Part shown: positions 50,701 through 58,787 of the stretch, in pieces
Numbering within the stretch: the stretch's first letter is position 1
How the letters are laid out: every line of letters begins with the position of its first letter
Source of the DNA: Heliocidaris erythrogramma
Lineage: Eukaryota > Echinodermata > Echinoidea > Camarodonta > Echinometridae
Reading direction: 5' to 3'
Assembly: GCA_025617745.1 (NCBI GenBank)
Contig: CM046853.1
Location: 28,585,822-28,649,821 of the forward strand
Length of the DNA: 64,000 nucleotides
The notes under the pieces: generated by a model
Database searches by the model: none
Told to the model about the DNA's origin: nothing
What the model saw: the letters and a program-made list of their open reading frames with translations, nothing else
Made by a program: the position numbers and the translations under genes

Positions 50701-53700
50701 CATCAGGCTCACATACTGGATTATCAATGTCAATTGCACTCCTACATGAAAAATTTAAAATACAAGAGACTGGGGTAGGTAATAATTAGTAAGAATGCAA
50801 ATAAAACATGAGAAAAAACATCTGCATGTACATGTATACTGTATGTCAATGGGAAAAAAAACATCAACACAATGAGAAAACAGATGATTCTCGACTGCGT
50901 GCAGTCAAAATTTAATGCCTCCGCCCTTGCCAGATCAAAAATATATTGCACATTCATGTTGATTTTTTTTAAATTTTGATTGAACCAGAACAAGGAGCCT
51001 ATAATTACACATTACATGACCTTTACGTTTAATCATTTTATCTCCTAGTCATGAATACAAATACATGTAGTTGAGACATGGTGATAACAAAAGGTTAAAA
51101 AAATTCAGTTGATGGGTCAAACCTTTCTTGAAATATTGTGATAACCAGAGTAAAAAGCCTCTAATTACATGTTAATTGATCTCTTTGACATTTGACCTTA
51201 AACCTTATAACCCAAAAGACTGATCACTTTATCTCCACTGGTCATTAATAGTAATACAAAATAGTTGAGATATGGTGCTAACAAAGGTAAAAAAACAATG
51301 ATTTCACATACACCTGTACCACTATGACCTGTCACCTTTGACCTATGTGAATAACAATCTAATCAGTTCGTCTCATTATGGTGATGCATACTACAATGTA
51401 GTTCCAAGTTTGAAGGTAATGGATCAATTGGTTCTTGAGATATCACGCTAAGGCTAAAACCTGCCATTTCAGAATTGACCCATATGGTTCTTGAGATATC
51501 GTGTTAACAAGGCTAACACCTGCAATTTCAGAAATTGACCTGTGACCTTTGACCTACATACCCCAAAATCTAATCAGATCGTCTTCCTACAGTGATACAT
51601 ACTACCACCAGGTTTAAATTTCATACCTCAAATGGTTCTTGAGTTATCGCTAGAACGAGGCTAACACCTGCTATTTCAGAAATTGGCCTCTGGGACCTTG
51701 ACCTTTGACCTACATGTACGTATCCCAAAATCTAATCAGATCTTCTTATGGTGTTACATAATAGCACTAAGTTTGAAGTTCATACCTCATGTGGTTCTTG
51801 AGTTCTCGCTAGAAGGCGGCTAACACCTGAAATTTCAGAAATTGGCCTCTGTGACCTTGACCTTTGACCTACCTACCCCAAAATCTAATCAGATCGTCTT
51901 CCTATGGTGATACATACAGCACCAAGTTTGAAGTTCATACCTGATGTGGTTCTTTAGTTATCGCAAGAACAAGAAAGCGGGACGGAAGGACGGACGGACG
52001 GACAACCCGAAAACATAATGCCTCTGGCACCACCTTTGGTGTGTGTAAGCATAACAATGCACACAATCATGAACAAAATGAGCTGAATTTGTCCCATTAT
52101 TTCCAAAAACTGATAACCTTCAAATGGTTTGCTGAAACTTGCCAATTCAAAAACGATTTGGACAGCAGTCTGTCTACATGTACTTCCGAATCTACATGTT
52201 AAGATGATTTTAATGAAGGGTACTACTTGTACACGTACATACATGTACATGTATGTAATAAAGGGAGAAAAGATAATTTGTAACTTGCCAATTGCTACAT
52301 TGTAAAGTACACATTTCTTCATGAAAATGCATTTCTTCATCTGTCTCAATTATACTGAAAAACAGCTTGAAAGGAATCAAGATCCAAATTTTATCATGTC
52401 CAAAATATGTGAACAAGCTATAAGGAAGACAATGATTATAAAATAATGCCTCTATTATTCAGTGTTAGTACAATGTATACAATAAGTACAGTATGCAATG
52501 ATATTTCAAAATAAAACCTTCATTACCAGTGATTAAATAGAGGCTACAATATGAGTATCTTTGATTAAATCTATAGTGTTAATTTGTTTATTGATTGAAA
52601 TGGCATTTAGGGTTGAATCTGGCTTTCCTTTTTATTAACTCACATTTACATGACTTACAGTATATATGTATGTACAGTATGCAGACCAAGGTGATGCACA
52701 ATAGCATTAAAGTAAAGTTGGAATAACCTTTAAAAGGAAATCCAACCTTAATAGCAAGTTGCTTTGAAAGAAAGAGGAAAAATCAGAGAAGCAGATTGGT
52801 GAAATTGGACAAGCAATAAGAAAGTTATGAAATTTTGAAAGTTGTAATCACTATGCATATGGGAATTTCCAATTGGCCGAATAGGTACATGTAATGTCAC
52901 TGTGATGTAGCTGTGGACACCTCCTCCATTCGCTCTAACACACAAAATGACTAAAATGTCACTTTTTTTCAAAATGCATTACTCAGTAGGATCTTTTCGT
53001 TCATGACGACCTATAACAGTATGCTATCTCCAATACATTTTGAGTACTGCCCCGAGGGTAAAAGCGTCTCGAAGAAAGCCGCAAATTAATATTTTTGTGT
53101 ATGACAAATGGGAGAGTTGTCCACAAAAATGTCACAAATGACTCACCAAATTGCCAATTTGAGATTCGCATAGATGTAGTGATCTCATTTTTCAAACATC
53201 CATAACTTTCTTAGTCCTTGTCCGATTTCATTCAAACTTTCACCATCCTGTTTTTCTTATTTTTCTGCTTACACACAAATCATCTTATTACCAAGGTTGG
53301 ATTGCCCTTTAAACACAAAGCAGCTCACTATTGAAAATACTATAGGCTATATACCTAGTACTCAATTGCAAAAAAATGTTTTGGAAGCATTCTTAGAAAC
53401 ATTGACTTTAATGTTGTACAAGTATGCATTTACTACAAATCCCATACTCCTAAATAATGTACATGTATATTCATGAATCAATAATGATGAACATCTTTTT
53501 ATTTGAATTTGGGTGGAGCATACATGTACTACACTCTGACCCAAATCTACATGTAATTGCTAGCCCACAGAACATCCTGTTAAGTTGGCTGACAATCCCC
53601 CAAACTGGTGCCAAATGCTGGCCCCTAAATGTTGACTTATAAATGGGATTTTCCCCAATGACCTACGCAGTTCCACGAATTCGACAAAACCAATGAGTAT

Positions 53701-54301
53701 CGATTACACTATCAGCAGTATCCAATATTCCCAATGTTGCACACAAATGTAGGGCAATGCCATGTGGTACATGTACATGTACATGTAGCTTGAAATATTG
53801 GCCAACTTCCCTTTCCCTTAAACATGAAACCAGGAAAATAACAGAGCTGTAAACATCAAATCTTTCAAATGAAGGAAAATTAATCAATGACCTGCATTTG
53901 TGTATTTCCTCTACAGATATCATTTGCAGGTACATTTCTTATGAATTAGACCCAACACCCGTACACATATTTGTGAAATACACTATTACCATACATGTGT
54001 ATTAGAATATGAAGCTCGATGCAGGTCTACACATGCACCCCATAAAATATGCACAGGATCACTTTGGGAGCTCCATTAAAATAATTGCTCCCTACTTATA
54101 CTTGCTGGTAATGTAGTTTGCATTAAACTGCATTCTGCCATATTTGACGAAAACAAAGCAGTTAACTCACCAGTTCTGTGCCTCTATCCAGTGAGCACAG
54201 TAATATCTGATCTCCATAGGAAACTCTAAGCCCTGGTAGAGAACCTGGAGCTTCTCCAGGTCTCCGCCCTGGAGCTGCTGGAGCTTCATGATGAGAGACA
54301 T
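23675..54301 (-). CDS. Stat: STAT transcription factor, STAT5/6-like (23 coding exons, 793 aa)
   Basis: A signal transducer and activator of transcription: a latent cytoplasmic factor that, after tyrosine phosphorylation (by JAKs in this family), dimerises by its SH2 domain and binds GAS-type sites. Exons: 54171-54301, 50585-50741, 48501-48587, 48164-48250, 47390-47471, 46681-46820, 46406-46557, 45425-45583, 44667-44735, 43480-43545, 42711-42758, 41986-42073, 41583-41624, 41049-41129, 36650-36742 or 37767-37859, 34438-34576, 33953-34017, 33270-33364, 32749-32888, 31937-32089, 30970-31039, 30358-30501, 23675-23768. They join in frame to 2382 nt, 793 residues (human STAT5A has 794). Domain order: STAT_int 1-125, coiled coil about 140-330, DNA-binding 330-495, linker 495-590, SH2 about 590-690 with Arg620 in [10 protein letters not shown], Tyr701 in GDGGYVPT, acidic tail 763-793. 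The motifs [28 protein letters not shown] and SLPVVV place it with STAT5/6. An in-frame TAG at 54344-54346 supports the start. Confidence 0.97.
24443..24598. repeat. Foldback element F, copy 1
   Basis: Arms CTTGTTATCAATAAC / GTTATTGATAACAAG and outer CATTTCAT / ATGAAACAGGGCCC. The core GACAAATTTGCTCTCAGCC is shared by four copies in the window (29401, 32337, 46123). Confidence 0.85.
25455..25650 (-). CDS. Possible alternative STAT terminal exon
   Basis: After the acceptor CATCTCAG at 25651-25658 a frame stays open for 64 codons to TGA 25455-25457: [19 protein letters not shown] ... [18 protein letters not shown] ... [16 protein letters not shown]. The phase matches the donor of exon 22, so a 827-residue form is possible. 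The sequence is charged, not low-complexity, and GC-richer than the intron around it. I recognise no domain. It could instead be an exon of an unrelated gene or a pseudogene. A strong donor-like GGTGAGTTG (near 25370) lies beyond the stop. Confidence 0.4.
28742..29338. repeat. TTAA-type MITE with long inverted repeats, family C
   Basis: Flanked by TTAA (28738-28741; 29339-29342). It opens AGGCCAAGTCCACCCT and closes AGGGTGGACTTGGCC. Arms of about 200 bp are near-perfect inverse copies (for example AATAGTGAGCGGGTGACGTC against its inverse near 28922-28945). Confidence 0.95.
29401..29538. repeat. Foldback element F, copy 2 (different stem)
   Basis: Shares the core GATTGGCTGAGAGCAAATTT with the other F copies. 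Its stem, however, is GCATTTTGTCAGTGATTTTT, paired exactly with its inverse at the right end. Confidence 0.9.
30358..30501 (-). CDS. Stat: STAT coding exon 22 (transactivation region), with alternative stop
   Basis: Gln/Ser/Pro/Met-rich tail: [35 protein letters not shown], ending TTSMDQNL. The donor is GA|GTAAGT. If that donor is not used, reading continues Glu-stop (TAA 30354-30356) and gives a 763-residue form without the acidic tail. Acceptor ATGCAG. Confidence 0.93.
30970..31039 (-). CDS. Stat: STAT coding exon 21 (activation tyrosine)
   Basis: [19 protein letters not shown] then PHMPG, residues 692-714. Tyr701 aligns with the JAK-phosphorylated tyrosine of vertebrate STAT5 (DGYVKP context). 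Acceptor TCACAG, donor GTAAGA. Confidence 0.96.
31587..31909 (-). repeat. Three decayed tandem copies of the exon 20 end
   Basis: Units 31587-31685, 31686-31796 and 31797-31909 resemble the last part of exon 20 plus its flank. The nearest copy still reads [13 protein letters not shown] on the minus strand, against [12 protein letters not shown] in the exon. The donor has changed from GTAAGT to GTAGCT. Confidence 0.75.
31937..32089 (-). CDS. Stat: STAT coding exon 20 (SH2 domain end)
   Basis: [20 protein letters not shown] then [20 protein letters not shown], ending AFGQYYTTD. The PFT..DF.IRSLADR block is typical. Decayed copies of its last ~60 bp lie in the next intron (31587-31909). Acceptor GATAG, donor GTAAGT. 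Confidence 0.97.
32337..32483. repeat. Foldback element F, copy 3
   Basis: GGGCCCTGTTTCATAAAAC at the left, an imperfect inverse at the right (AACAAGTTTAATGAGACGGG), and the shared core in between. Confidence 0.85.
32749..32888 (-). CDS. Stat: STAT coding exon 19 (SH2 domain)
   Basis: [19 protein letters not shown], then [19 protein letters not shown]. Arg620 is the phosphotyrosine-binding residue. Acceptor TCGCAG, donor GTAAGG. Confidence 0.98.
33270..33364 (-). CDS. Stat: STAT coding exon 18 (linker domain end)
   Basis: [20 protein letters not shown] then [12 protein letters not shown], residues 563-593. TFWxWFxGVxxL...W.DG is the STAT linker signature. Acceptor GTTAG, donor GTAAGT. Confidence 0.97.
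33953..34017 (-). CDS. Stat: STAT coding exon 17 (linker domain)
   Basis: [20 protein letters not shown] then NR, residues 541-562; the Trp is part of the conserved linker helix. Acceptor AAGCAG, donor GTAAGA. Confidence 0.95.
34438..34576 (-). CDS. Stat: STAT coding exon 16 (linker domain)
   Basis: [20 protein letters not shown] ... [16 protein letters not shown], residues 495-540. GRVPFxVPD follows WDNAF in STAT5. Acceptor GTTAG, donor GTAAGT. Confidence 0.96.
35173..35728. repeat. Foldback MITE downstream of the duplicated STAT exons
   Basis: The left end AAAAGTTGGTTAGACA is inverse to TGTCTTACCAACTTTT at the right. Internal blocks also pair (GGTGTCAAAATATTGAATTT against AAATTCAATAATTTGACACC). 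The centre is a CACGTGACTCGCGTGACTCG region. Confidence 0.75.
36650..36742 (-). CDS. Stat: STAT alternative exon 15b (DNA-binding core, VVVIVHG form)
   Basis: 93 bp, phase 0-0, coding for [16 protein letters not shown] then [15 protein letters not shown]. The VVVIVHGNQ form is the one usual in STAT5/6, so this is probably the ancestral version. Acceptor GATCAG, donor GTAAGT. It lies 1024 bp downstream of exon 15a in transcript order. Confidence 0.95.
37767..37859 (-). CDS. Stat: STAT alternative exon 15a (DNA-binding core, VVVVSHG form)
   Basis: 93 bp, phase 0-0, coding for [16 protein letters not shown] then [15 protein letters not shown] (residues 464-494). The acceptor ATCAG and donor GTAAGT are intact. 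It differs from exon 15b at five residues: Val472, Ser473, Cys479, Ile485 and Glu493. Many silent third-base differences with few protein changes show that selection acted on the protein, so this is not a dead copy. Either exon can follow exon 14 and precede exon 16 in frame. Confidence 0.9.
38810..39810. repeat. ~1-kb foldback element upstream of the duplicated STAT exons
   Basis: The left arm 38850-39010 pairs with the right arm 39620-39780: for example AATATCTTAAAAAGTA against TACTTTTTAAGATATT, and ACAAAGTTATGATCATTTTT against an inverse at about 39660-39680. The left edge ACAGGGTGTCTAAAAAAAA is mariner-like. Confidence 0.7.
41049..41129 (-). CDS. Stat: STAT coding exon 14 (DNA-binding domain)
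   Basis: An 81-bp exon in phase 0-0: [20 protein letters not shown] then ELVFQVR, residues 437-463. It precedes the duplicated exon pair. Acceptor TTACAG, donor GTAAGT. Confidence 0.97.
41583..41624 (-). CDS. Stat: STAT coding exon 13 (DNA-binding domain)
   Basis: A 42-bp exon in phase 0-0: [14 protein letters not shown]. The basic KRIxRADRRG loop is a STAT DNA-binding-domain hallmark. Acceptor CCGCAG, donor GTAAGA. Confidence 0.97.
41986..42073 (-). CDS. Stat: STAT coding exon 12 (DNA-binding domain)
   Basis: [20 protein letters not shown] then [10 protein letters not shown], residues 393-422, matching the STAT ILNNCxVMEY strand. Acceptor TTCTAG, donor GTAAGA. Confidence 0.97.
42440..42615. 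repeat. Tigger-like MITE remnant
   Basis: Has ATAACAAACTCCCATTATAA at the left and GAGTTTGTTATAACGAGG at the right, with the same AACAAGG.GATTTTGCC word as the 18.6-18.7 kb element. Confidence 0.65.
42711..42758 (-). CDS. Stat: STAT coding exon 11 (DNA-binding domain)
   Basis: A short 48-bp exon: [16 protein letters not shown], residues 377-392. Acceptor TTACAG, donor GTAAGT. Confidence 0.94.
43480..43545 (-). CDS. Stat: STAT coding exon 10 (DNA-binding domain)
   Basis: [20 protein letters not shown] then IIS, residues 355-376. [20 protein letters not shown] is close to identical in vertebrate STAT5. Acceptor TTTCAG, donor GTAACA. Confidence 0.97.
44378..44591. repeat. TA-flanked MITE with TTTTCGCG-rich arms
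   Basis: TA then CTGTAAACGTGGAA at the left; TTCCACTTTTACAG then TA at the right. The arms contain ATTTTCGCGC / GCGCGAAAAT. It falls in an intron beside STAT exon 9. Confidence 0.85.
44667..44735 (-). CDS. Stat: STAT coding exon 9 (DNA-binding domain start)
   Basis: [20 protein letters not shown]: the family's universal EKQPPQVLK entry to the DNA-binding domain. Acceptor TTTCAG, donor GTAAGA. Confidence 0.97.
45425..45583 (-). CDS. Stat: STAT coding exon 8 (coiled coil end)
   Basis: [20 protein letters not shown] ... [18 protein letters not shown], residues 279-331, the last coiled-coil helices. Acceptor GTTAG, donor GTAAGA. Confidence 0.95.
46123..46265. repeat. Foldback element F, copy 4
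   Basis: GGGCCCTGTTTCATAAAAC ... GTTTTATGAAACAG arms with the stem CTTGTTATCAATAAC and the shared core. Confidence 0.9.
46406..46557 (-). CDS. Stat: STAT coding exon 7 (coiled coil)
   Basis: [20 protein letters not shown]...[27 protein letters not shown]. The [19 protein letters not shown] block is highly specific for STAT5/6. Acceptor GGCAG, donor GTAAGC. Confidence 0.97.
46681..46820 (-). CDS. Stat: STAT coding exon 6 (coiled coil)
   Basis: [20 protein letters not shown], then a charged helix [20 protein letters not shown], residues 182-228. Acceptor TTTAG, donor GTAAGC, phase 0 at the end. Confidence 0.95.
47390..47471 (-). CDS. Stat: STAT coding exon 5 (coiled coil)
   Basis: [20 protein letters not shown] then QENLRFQ, residues 155-181: the first helix of the four-helix coiled coil. 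Acceptor TTTCAG, donor GTAAGA. Confidence 0.95.
48164..48250 (-). CDS. Stat: STAT coding exon 4 (linker to coiled coil)
   Basis: 87 bp, phase 0-0, residues 126-154: a polar Pro/Asn-rich linker ([17 protein letters not shown]) then ITNIRMMTQ. Acceptor GTGCAG, donor GTAAGT. Confidence 0.93.
48501..48587 (-). CDS. Stat: STAT coding exon 3 (N-domain end)
   Basis: 87 bp, phase 0-0, residues 97-125: [20 protein letters not shown] and then EERLVQNSM. Acceptor AACAG, donor GTAAGT. Confidence 0.95.
49669..50028 (+). repeat. TTAA-type MITE, family A copy 3
   Basis: TTAA at 49665-49668 and 50029-50032. It opens AGATAAAGTTGGGTTCTGG and closes CATAACTCAACCTTCCCT. This is the best-bounded copy of the family. 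Confidence 0.85.
50585..50741 (-). CDS. Stat: STAT coding exon 2 (N-domain)
   Basis: [19 protein letters not shown] ... [21 protein letters not shown], residues 44-96. WxAIDxDNP is a STAT5-like word. Acceptor TGTAG, donor GTAAGA, phase 0 at the end. Confidence 0.95.
50905..52045. repeat. Tandem array with CGGACGGA tail and GCCTCCGGCACC ends
   Basis: About five to six degenerate units of roughly 155 bp built of GACCTTTGACCTAC, AATCTAATCAGATCGTCTTC and GGTTCTTGAG(T/A)TATCGC words. They end in GGACGGACGGACGGACAA and ATAATGCCTCTGGCACCACC. The left edge also has AATGCCTCCGCC. It looks like an element with internal tandem repeats and hairpin ends. Confidence 0.8.
52734..53308. repeat. TTAA-type MITE, family D
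   Basis: TTAA at 52730-52733 and 53309-53312. It opens AAGGAAATCCAACCTTAAT and closes AAGGTTGGATTGCCCT, with long imperfect arms (AAGAAAGTTATGAAATTTTG at the left, inverse at the right). Related ends appear at 63570-63620. Confidence 0.85.
54171..54301 (-). CDS. Stat: STAT exon with start codon (N-terminal interaction domain)
   Basis: [18 protein letters not shown]...[19 protein letters not shown]. The Trp/Gln-rich STAT N-domain pattern is clear. The upstream part of the same exon (54302-54368) is 5' UTR with acceptor CTTCAG, so at least one noncoding exon lies further right. Donor GTGAGT. Confidence 0.95.
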
Positions 54302-54368
54302 GATGGCTCCTTGATACCTTCCTTCCTTCTTTGGGAAGTCAGTCTAGTTACGAAAAGTCAGAATTAAC
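54302..54368 (-). promoter_or_regulatory. Stat: STAT 5' UTR part of the first coding exon
   Basis: A 67-nt leader between the acceptor (CTTCCTTCAG) and the ATG, with an in-frame TAG at 54344-54346. The upstream noncoding exon and promoter were not located. Confidence 0.75.
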
Positions 54369-57300
54369 CTGAAGGAAGAGAAAAATAGAAATATTCTATT
54401 ATTCAAATATTATTCACACAACAAAAACAGTTTCAACATACAAATGTATCTCTCGATAAATTAGTAGTTTTCATTTAACAAGCATTTTCAATGGGTTTCA
54501 ACCAGTGTACATGTACCTACAAGTATTCTGGGCTTTATAATTTAAAAAACAGAATCAACAAAATACTTTGAAAGTCCAATGATGATGAATGGTGCAAAAT
54601 GCAAAGAGGCTTTTCTTGACACAGACTTCAATAAGTCAAATACATACATGCACACTGGATAAATTATTACTCATGCTTCTGAAATATTCAATAAAGATTA
54701 AGTACAATGTACTTGCACATTGTACTCTTGAGTCAACAATTCTTGCTTTTATACCGGTAATATGAATTTCTTATCAACGTGTACATGCATGTGCACCTTG
54801 ATAATAGAAATCTGTTCCGACAACAAAAAGAAAAAAAGAAAAATGTACGTGATTGTAGCTGATATTGAATTCAAAAGCGCACAATGTACATGTCATATAA
54901 AACATACCAACAAGAAGACAGGCACAAGTCAAGAAGCTACAGTCATGATTGAAATATCTATTCCATGTATACACAAATGAACATTTGGTTAAAAATCTGT
55001 CGTACATGAATTATATTATTATTCTATTTTTTTGACATGAGCATGGTAGATGTACATGTACCTGTATGTAGCTCCTGTTTGAATACATGTACATGTAGGC
55101 TATATCAAGTTATTTTCCATGTAAAATGTACATTGCCACAAATTCTAGTTTTCACGACAACCACTGAACATACTGATGCAAATGTATGTAATAACGACAC
55201 GACTATACACATAGTTATGAAAGGTGTATGAAAGTTTTCACTTTCCATACCTTCTGGGTAAACCAAATACTTGTCAATACACATGGAATACACATGGAAT
55301 ATACATTTACACATGTACATTATACTGGCATGGAGGTAAATTTTCAAACCAACAGTACAATCGTTAAACTGCAACAAATGAAAGATGACTACAGTCATGC
55401 AGATAGAGCAGGATAGAAACCGGAACTGTCTTTAATAATTGAATACATGAAATCACATGCCATACACATAATGTACATCCCTGAATGTGATATGAACTGA
55501 AATTATTTCACATTTCAGTGCAGGCACATATGTACATGTGGAAACATATGAAGTATCGATTCAATTTAAAAAGACGGTATGTGTAAATGTAAATAATGAC
55601 ATATGAAAACACTTTACATTCAAAAAGATAAAAAAGAACATTGAAAGTGATGAATGCAAGTACATGTACATGTAGCTTTTCCACACCAACTACATAGTTG
55701 GAGGAAAACTGAAAGTGACATAGGCCACGCATGGCTTTGTATAGCATCCGGAGCAATAAACAGCTCATTAATAAATTACAAGTCAATCTAGTATCCATGC
55801 TTGAATTTTGTACAAATATGTAAATAAAAGAGAATAAACACTACAACAAAAGCCTACTGTACACAACATGCCTTAGGAGGCCTACATGTGTATAGCATTA
55901 TTATTATAGGAATGGGGACTTCCATCCTGATTCATGTAGCAAATTAGTTGCAAGCAACAACAACAAAAAATCTGTAGATTTCTAAGAAAATCTGATGAAG
56001 GATAACAAAGTTACGGCTTCAAAAATGTTCTAAAATACGAATTGGCAAGTCTATGAATTCTCTTCATTTGTTTTGTACTGAGAATTATATCTAAAATAGG
56101 TCTCCCTTCTTTAATAATTGTTGATGAAGAAAGAGATCTAGCCGATTGAAGGTACATGTAAGTATAAAGCAGGTGTCCAATAATTTATCACTGGAATACT
56201 GTAATTTGTAGGCACAAACCATTATAGTCAGTCAAAATGTGTCATAGAGGGTCTGAACTTAGACTACTATAGACCCTGTCGTCTGGCTGTTTAAAATATA
56301 CTGCAACAAAACTGACTAGAGGAGTTACAAAAAGAAAGGATAACATCAACTAAAATTCAGATTTAAATCATTTCTTATCTTCTATTCTTACAGATTCTGT
56401 AACATTCAAATTTGTATGAAAAAAAAGTGCCCCAATGGTATTTATTATATTCTAAAAATTATAAAATGCAGATTTTGACAATTTCAAGTGAGTACAGTAC
56501 ATAAGACAACATCCTTCACTTCCCAACAGCCAGAGTGTTGCAAAGTACAAGCTAAGACATTCGGACCATTCCATTCAACTCAACATACCTGAGCAACATT
56601 GGAAACTGCAGTCATTGTACAAATATAAGCTGTCGGTTGATAAACATGTACAAATGAATGAGCTCTGCATCAGTACTGAAACTGCACGTACATGTAAGCC
56701 TACATGACATGTACACATGTTTTACACTATGCCCAGTGAAAAAATAAATGAAAGAGAGTAGTTCAACTCTGGGAATCTCAAAAAGAACACTGATATACAT
56801 GTAAAGATAAAAAAATGTAAAGAACTTTTTCAATGACAGCTCACTTTCTACAACAGAATCTTTATAAGGGCTTCCATAAATTATAAAGAGTAATTTTTAA
56901 ACTGAACCACACATACATGCAGAGCACGAAAGCAGTGTCACTGATATGGTTTGACAGCTGTAGTAAACGTACAAAGAGCTCCATGGATTCATACAAAGCA
57001 TTATACAATGTACACTATACATATTCACTTTAACAGGCTACCAGCAATTGTTTTGTTGAGGGTTTCCCTTGGGGATATTCCCTGTAATTATCTCAAGAGC
57101 ATTGAGAGGTAGTGACCCAACTAGAGTTAATTTACCTAATGGACAAACTGGCTAGCAGTACCGAGCCTTCCTAAATGCATCACTGTGATCAGTCCTCGGT
57201 CAACTTGAACGACAAGGACAGGATTTCCTCCCCCCCCCGGAACAAAATACAAACTATGTCTGCATGTTGCGGGGAGTCAAAACTATGGAGTATACAAATA

Positions 57301-58439
57301 CATCGATCTACTATTAGTATAGGCTTTGGGGAACCTGGAGTTTATTCATGGAGTTGCACTCTATGCATCTTCAGTTTCACTGACCGGAGAAAATGGACAA
57401 GGCTTGAAGTCAGGCTACATGTTGTGTGTATTCAGGCATAAAACATGATCAGAGTAAAAATATTTTTTTGTTCACAGGCACTCTTTTTTGATTTGTTGTT
57501 GAAAAAGTGTAATTTCATTGAGACTTTTATATATTGTACATATTTTTTTTTCATAAAAGAGCTCTCTTTCGGTTTTCTAGAGCTAAATATTGCTCATCGT
57601 TCCCAAGAAATTTTCACTGGTACATGGTGTACCAGTGTGTACCAACATTGAATGATAGGCTTCATTATAACCAATCCGACAACAACTACTGTACAACCAG
57701 GACACATACATGTATGTACAATGTAGTAACATTTTTCTTTAGCACTTACTATTATTTTTCTTTAGCACTTACTATTATTTTTCTTTTGGAAAGTTGGGCA
57801 TTAGAAAGGTACAGCCCTGGAAAAAATTATAAGACCACCTGCATTTGGAGGCATACAATAAAGGTAGTGTTAAGTCCATTGTCTATGGAACTAGGAAAAT
57901 GATTATTAACAGCTAATTCATTATTAATTGCATACTACTCCCAATAACAATTACCTTTGTGACAATAATTACCCCAGGACAATTACCCCTAGGACGACTA
58001 AGGCAAGGATAAACTGCCCCAGAAATTTAGCCCCCCCCTCCATTTTCCTATGAGAAAAGGTTTTTGACCACACACTATAGACAATAAGCCCCCCCCCCCC
58101 CCCCCCCCCCCCCCCCATGGCTGCTATCATGTACGTGTAGCAATTTTCCACAAAGAACTGAACAAACTGCCTCAAGAGAAGTGAACATTGCTTAACCAGA
58201 CAATCAGGCATACATGTACATGTACCTCCCGGACGATTATCCTGAAGTCAAGACCATTACTGTCAGAACATTTTTTTCAAAACTTTCCTATCCCTGGAGA
58301 ATATCTATAGTCCCCGGAAAATTTCCTCTACGATATTTTCATTCTGTTAGGTAATCTGAAGTATCCATCCTTTTGGGGGTGCATGCCTTTAGATCTAAAT
58401 GTCCTTTTAGGAAAATGTGTCGGGGGAATTGTCTGAGGG
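54369..58439. other. Upstream region of STAT, no gene recognised
   Basis: AT-rich with many TACATGTA/ACATGTAC words and a 26-bp direct repeat at about 57735-57785 (TTTCTTTAGCACTTACTATT). The noncoding first exon of STAT may lie here or further right. Confidence 0.4.
58090..58117. repeat. C homopolymer run
   Basis: About 27 consecutive C. Similar runs: C16 at 2142, G18 at 25099, C19 at 26427, C14 at 35338, G~41 at 58744. They are potential assembly or sequencing weak points. Confidence 0.95.
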
Positions 58440-58742
58440 CAGAGCTGCCAACCTTGTGCAACCAAAAAAAGGAATCATGATGGCCAAAAAAAGGAATTTA
58501 CAGCAAAAAAAAGGAATACCTTCAAACAAAACTTAAAACCTCGCGCGACATACTTCCATTGCAGAAATGCTCATTTCTTATGCTGAAATGTCTTGTCACA
58601 TTTTTCCCTTTGAGTTTGATGTGTGCTCACAGTCACGCATTACTTGGATCATATTCATAGGCCTACTTCATTACTTGCCAACATTTGAAATCGAAAAAGA
58701 GGGACAAATATGGCCGGGGGTCCAGGGGGCCACCAAGGCCCC

Positions 58743-58787
<45 letters not shown>

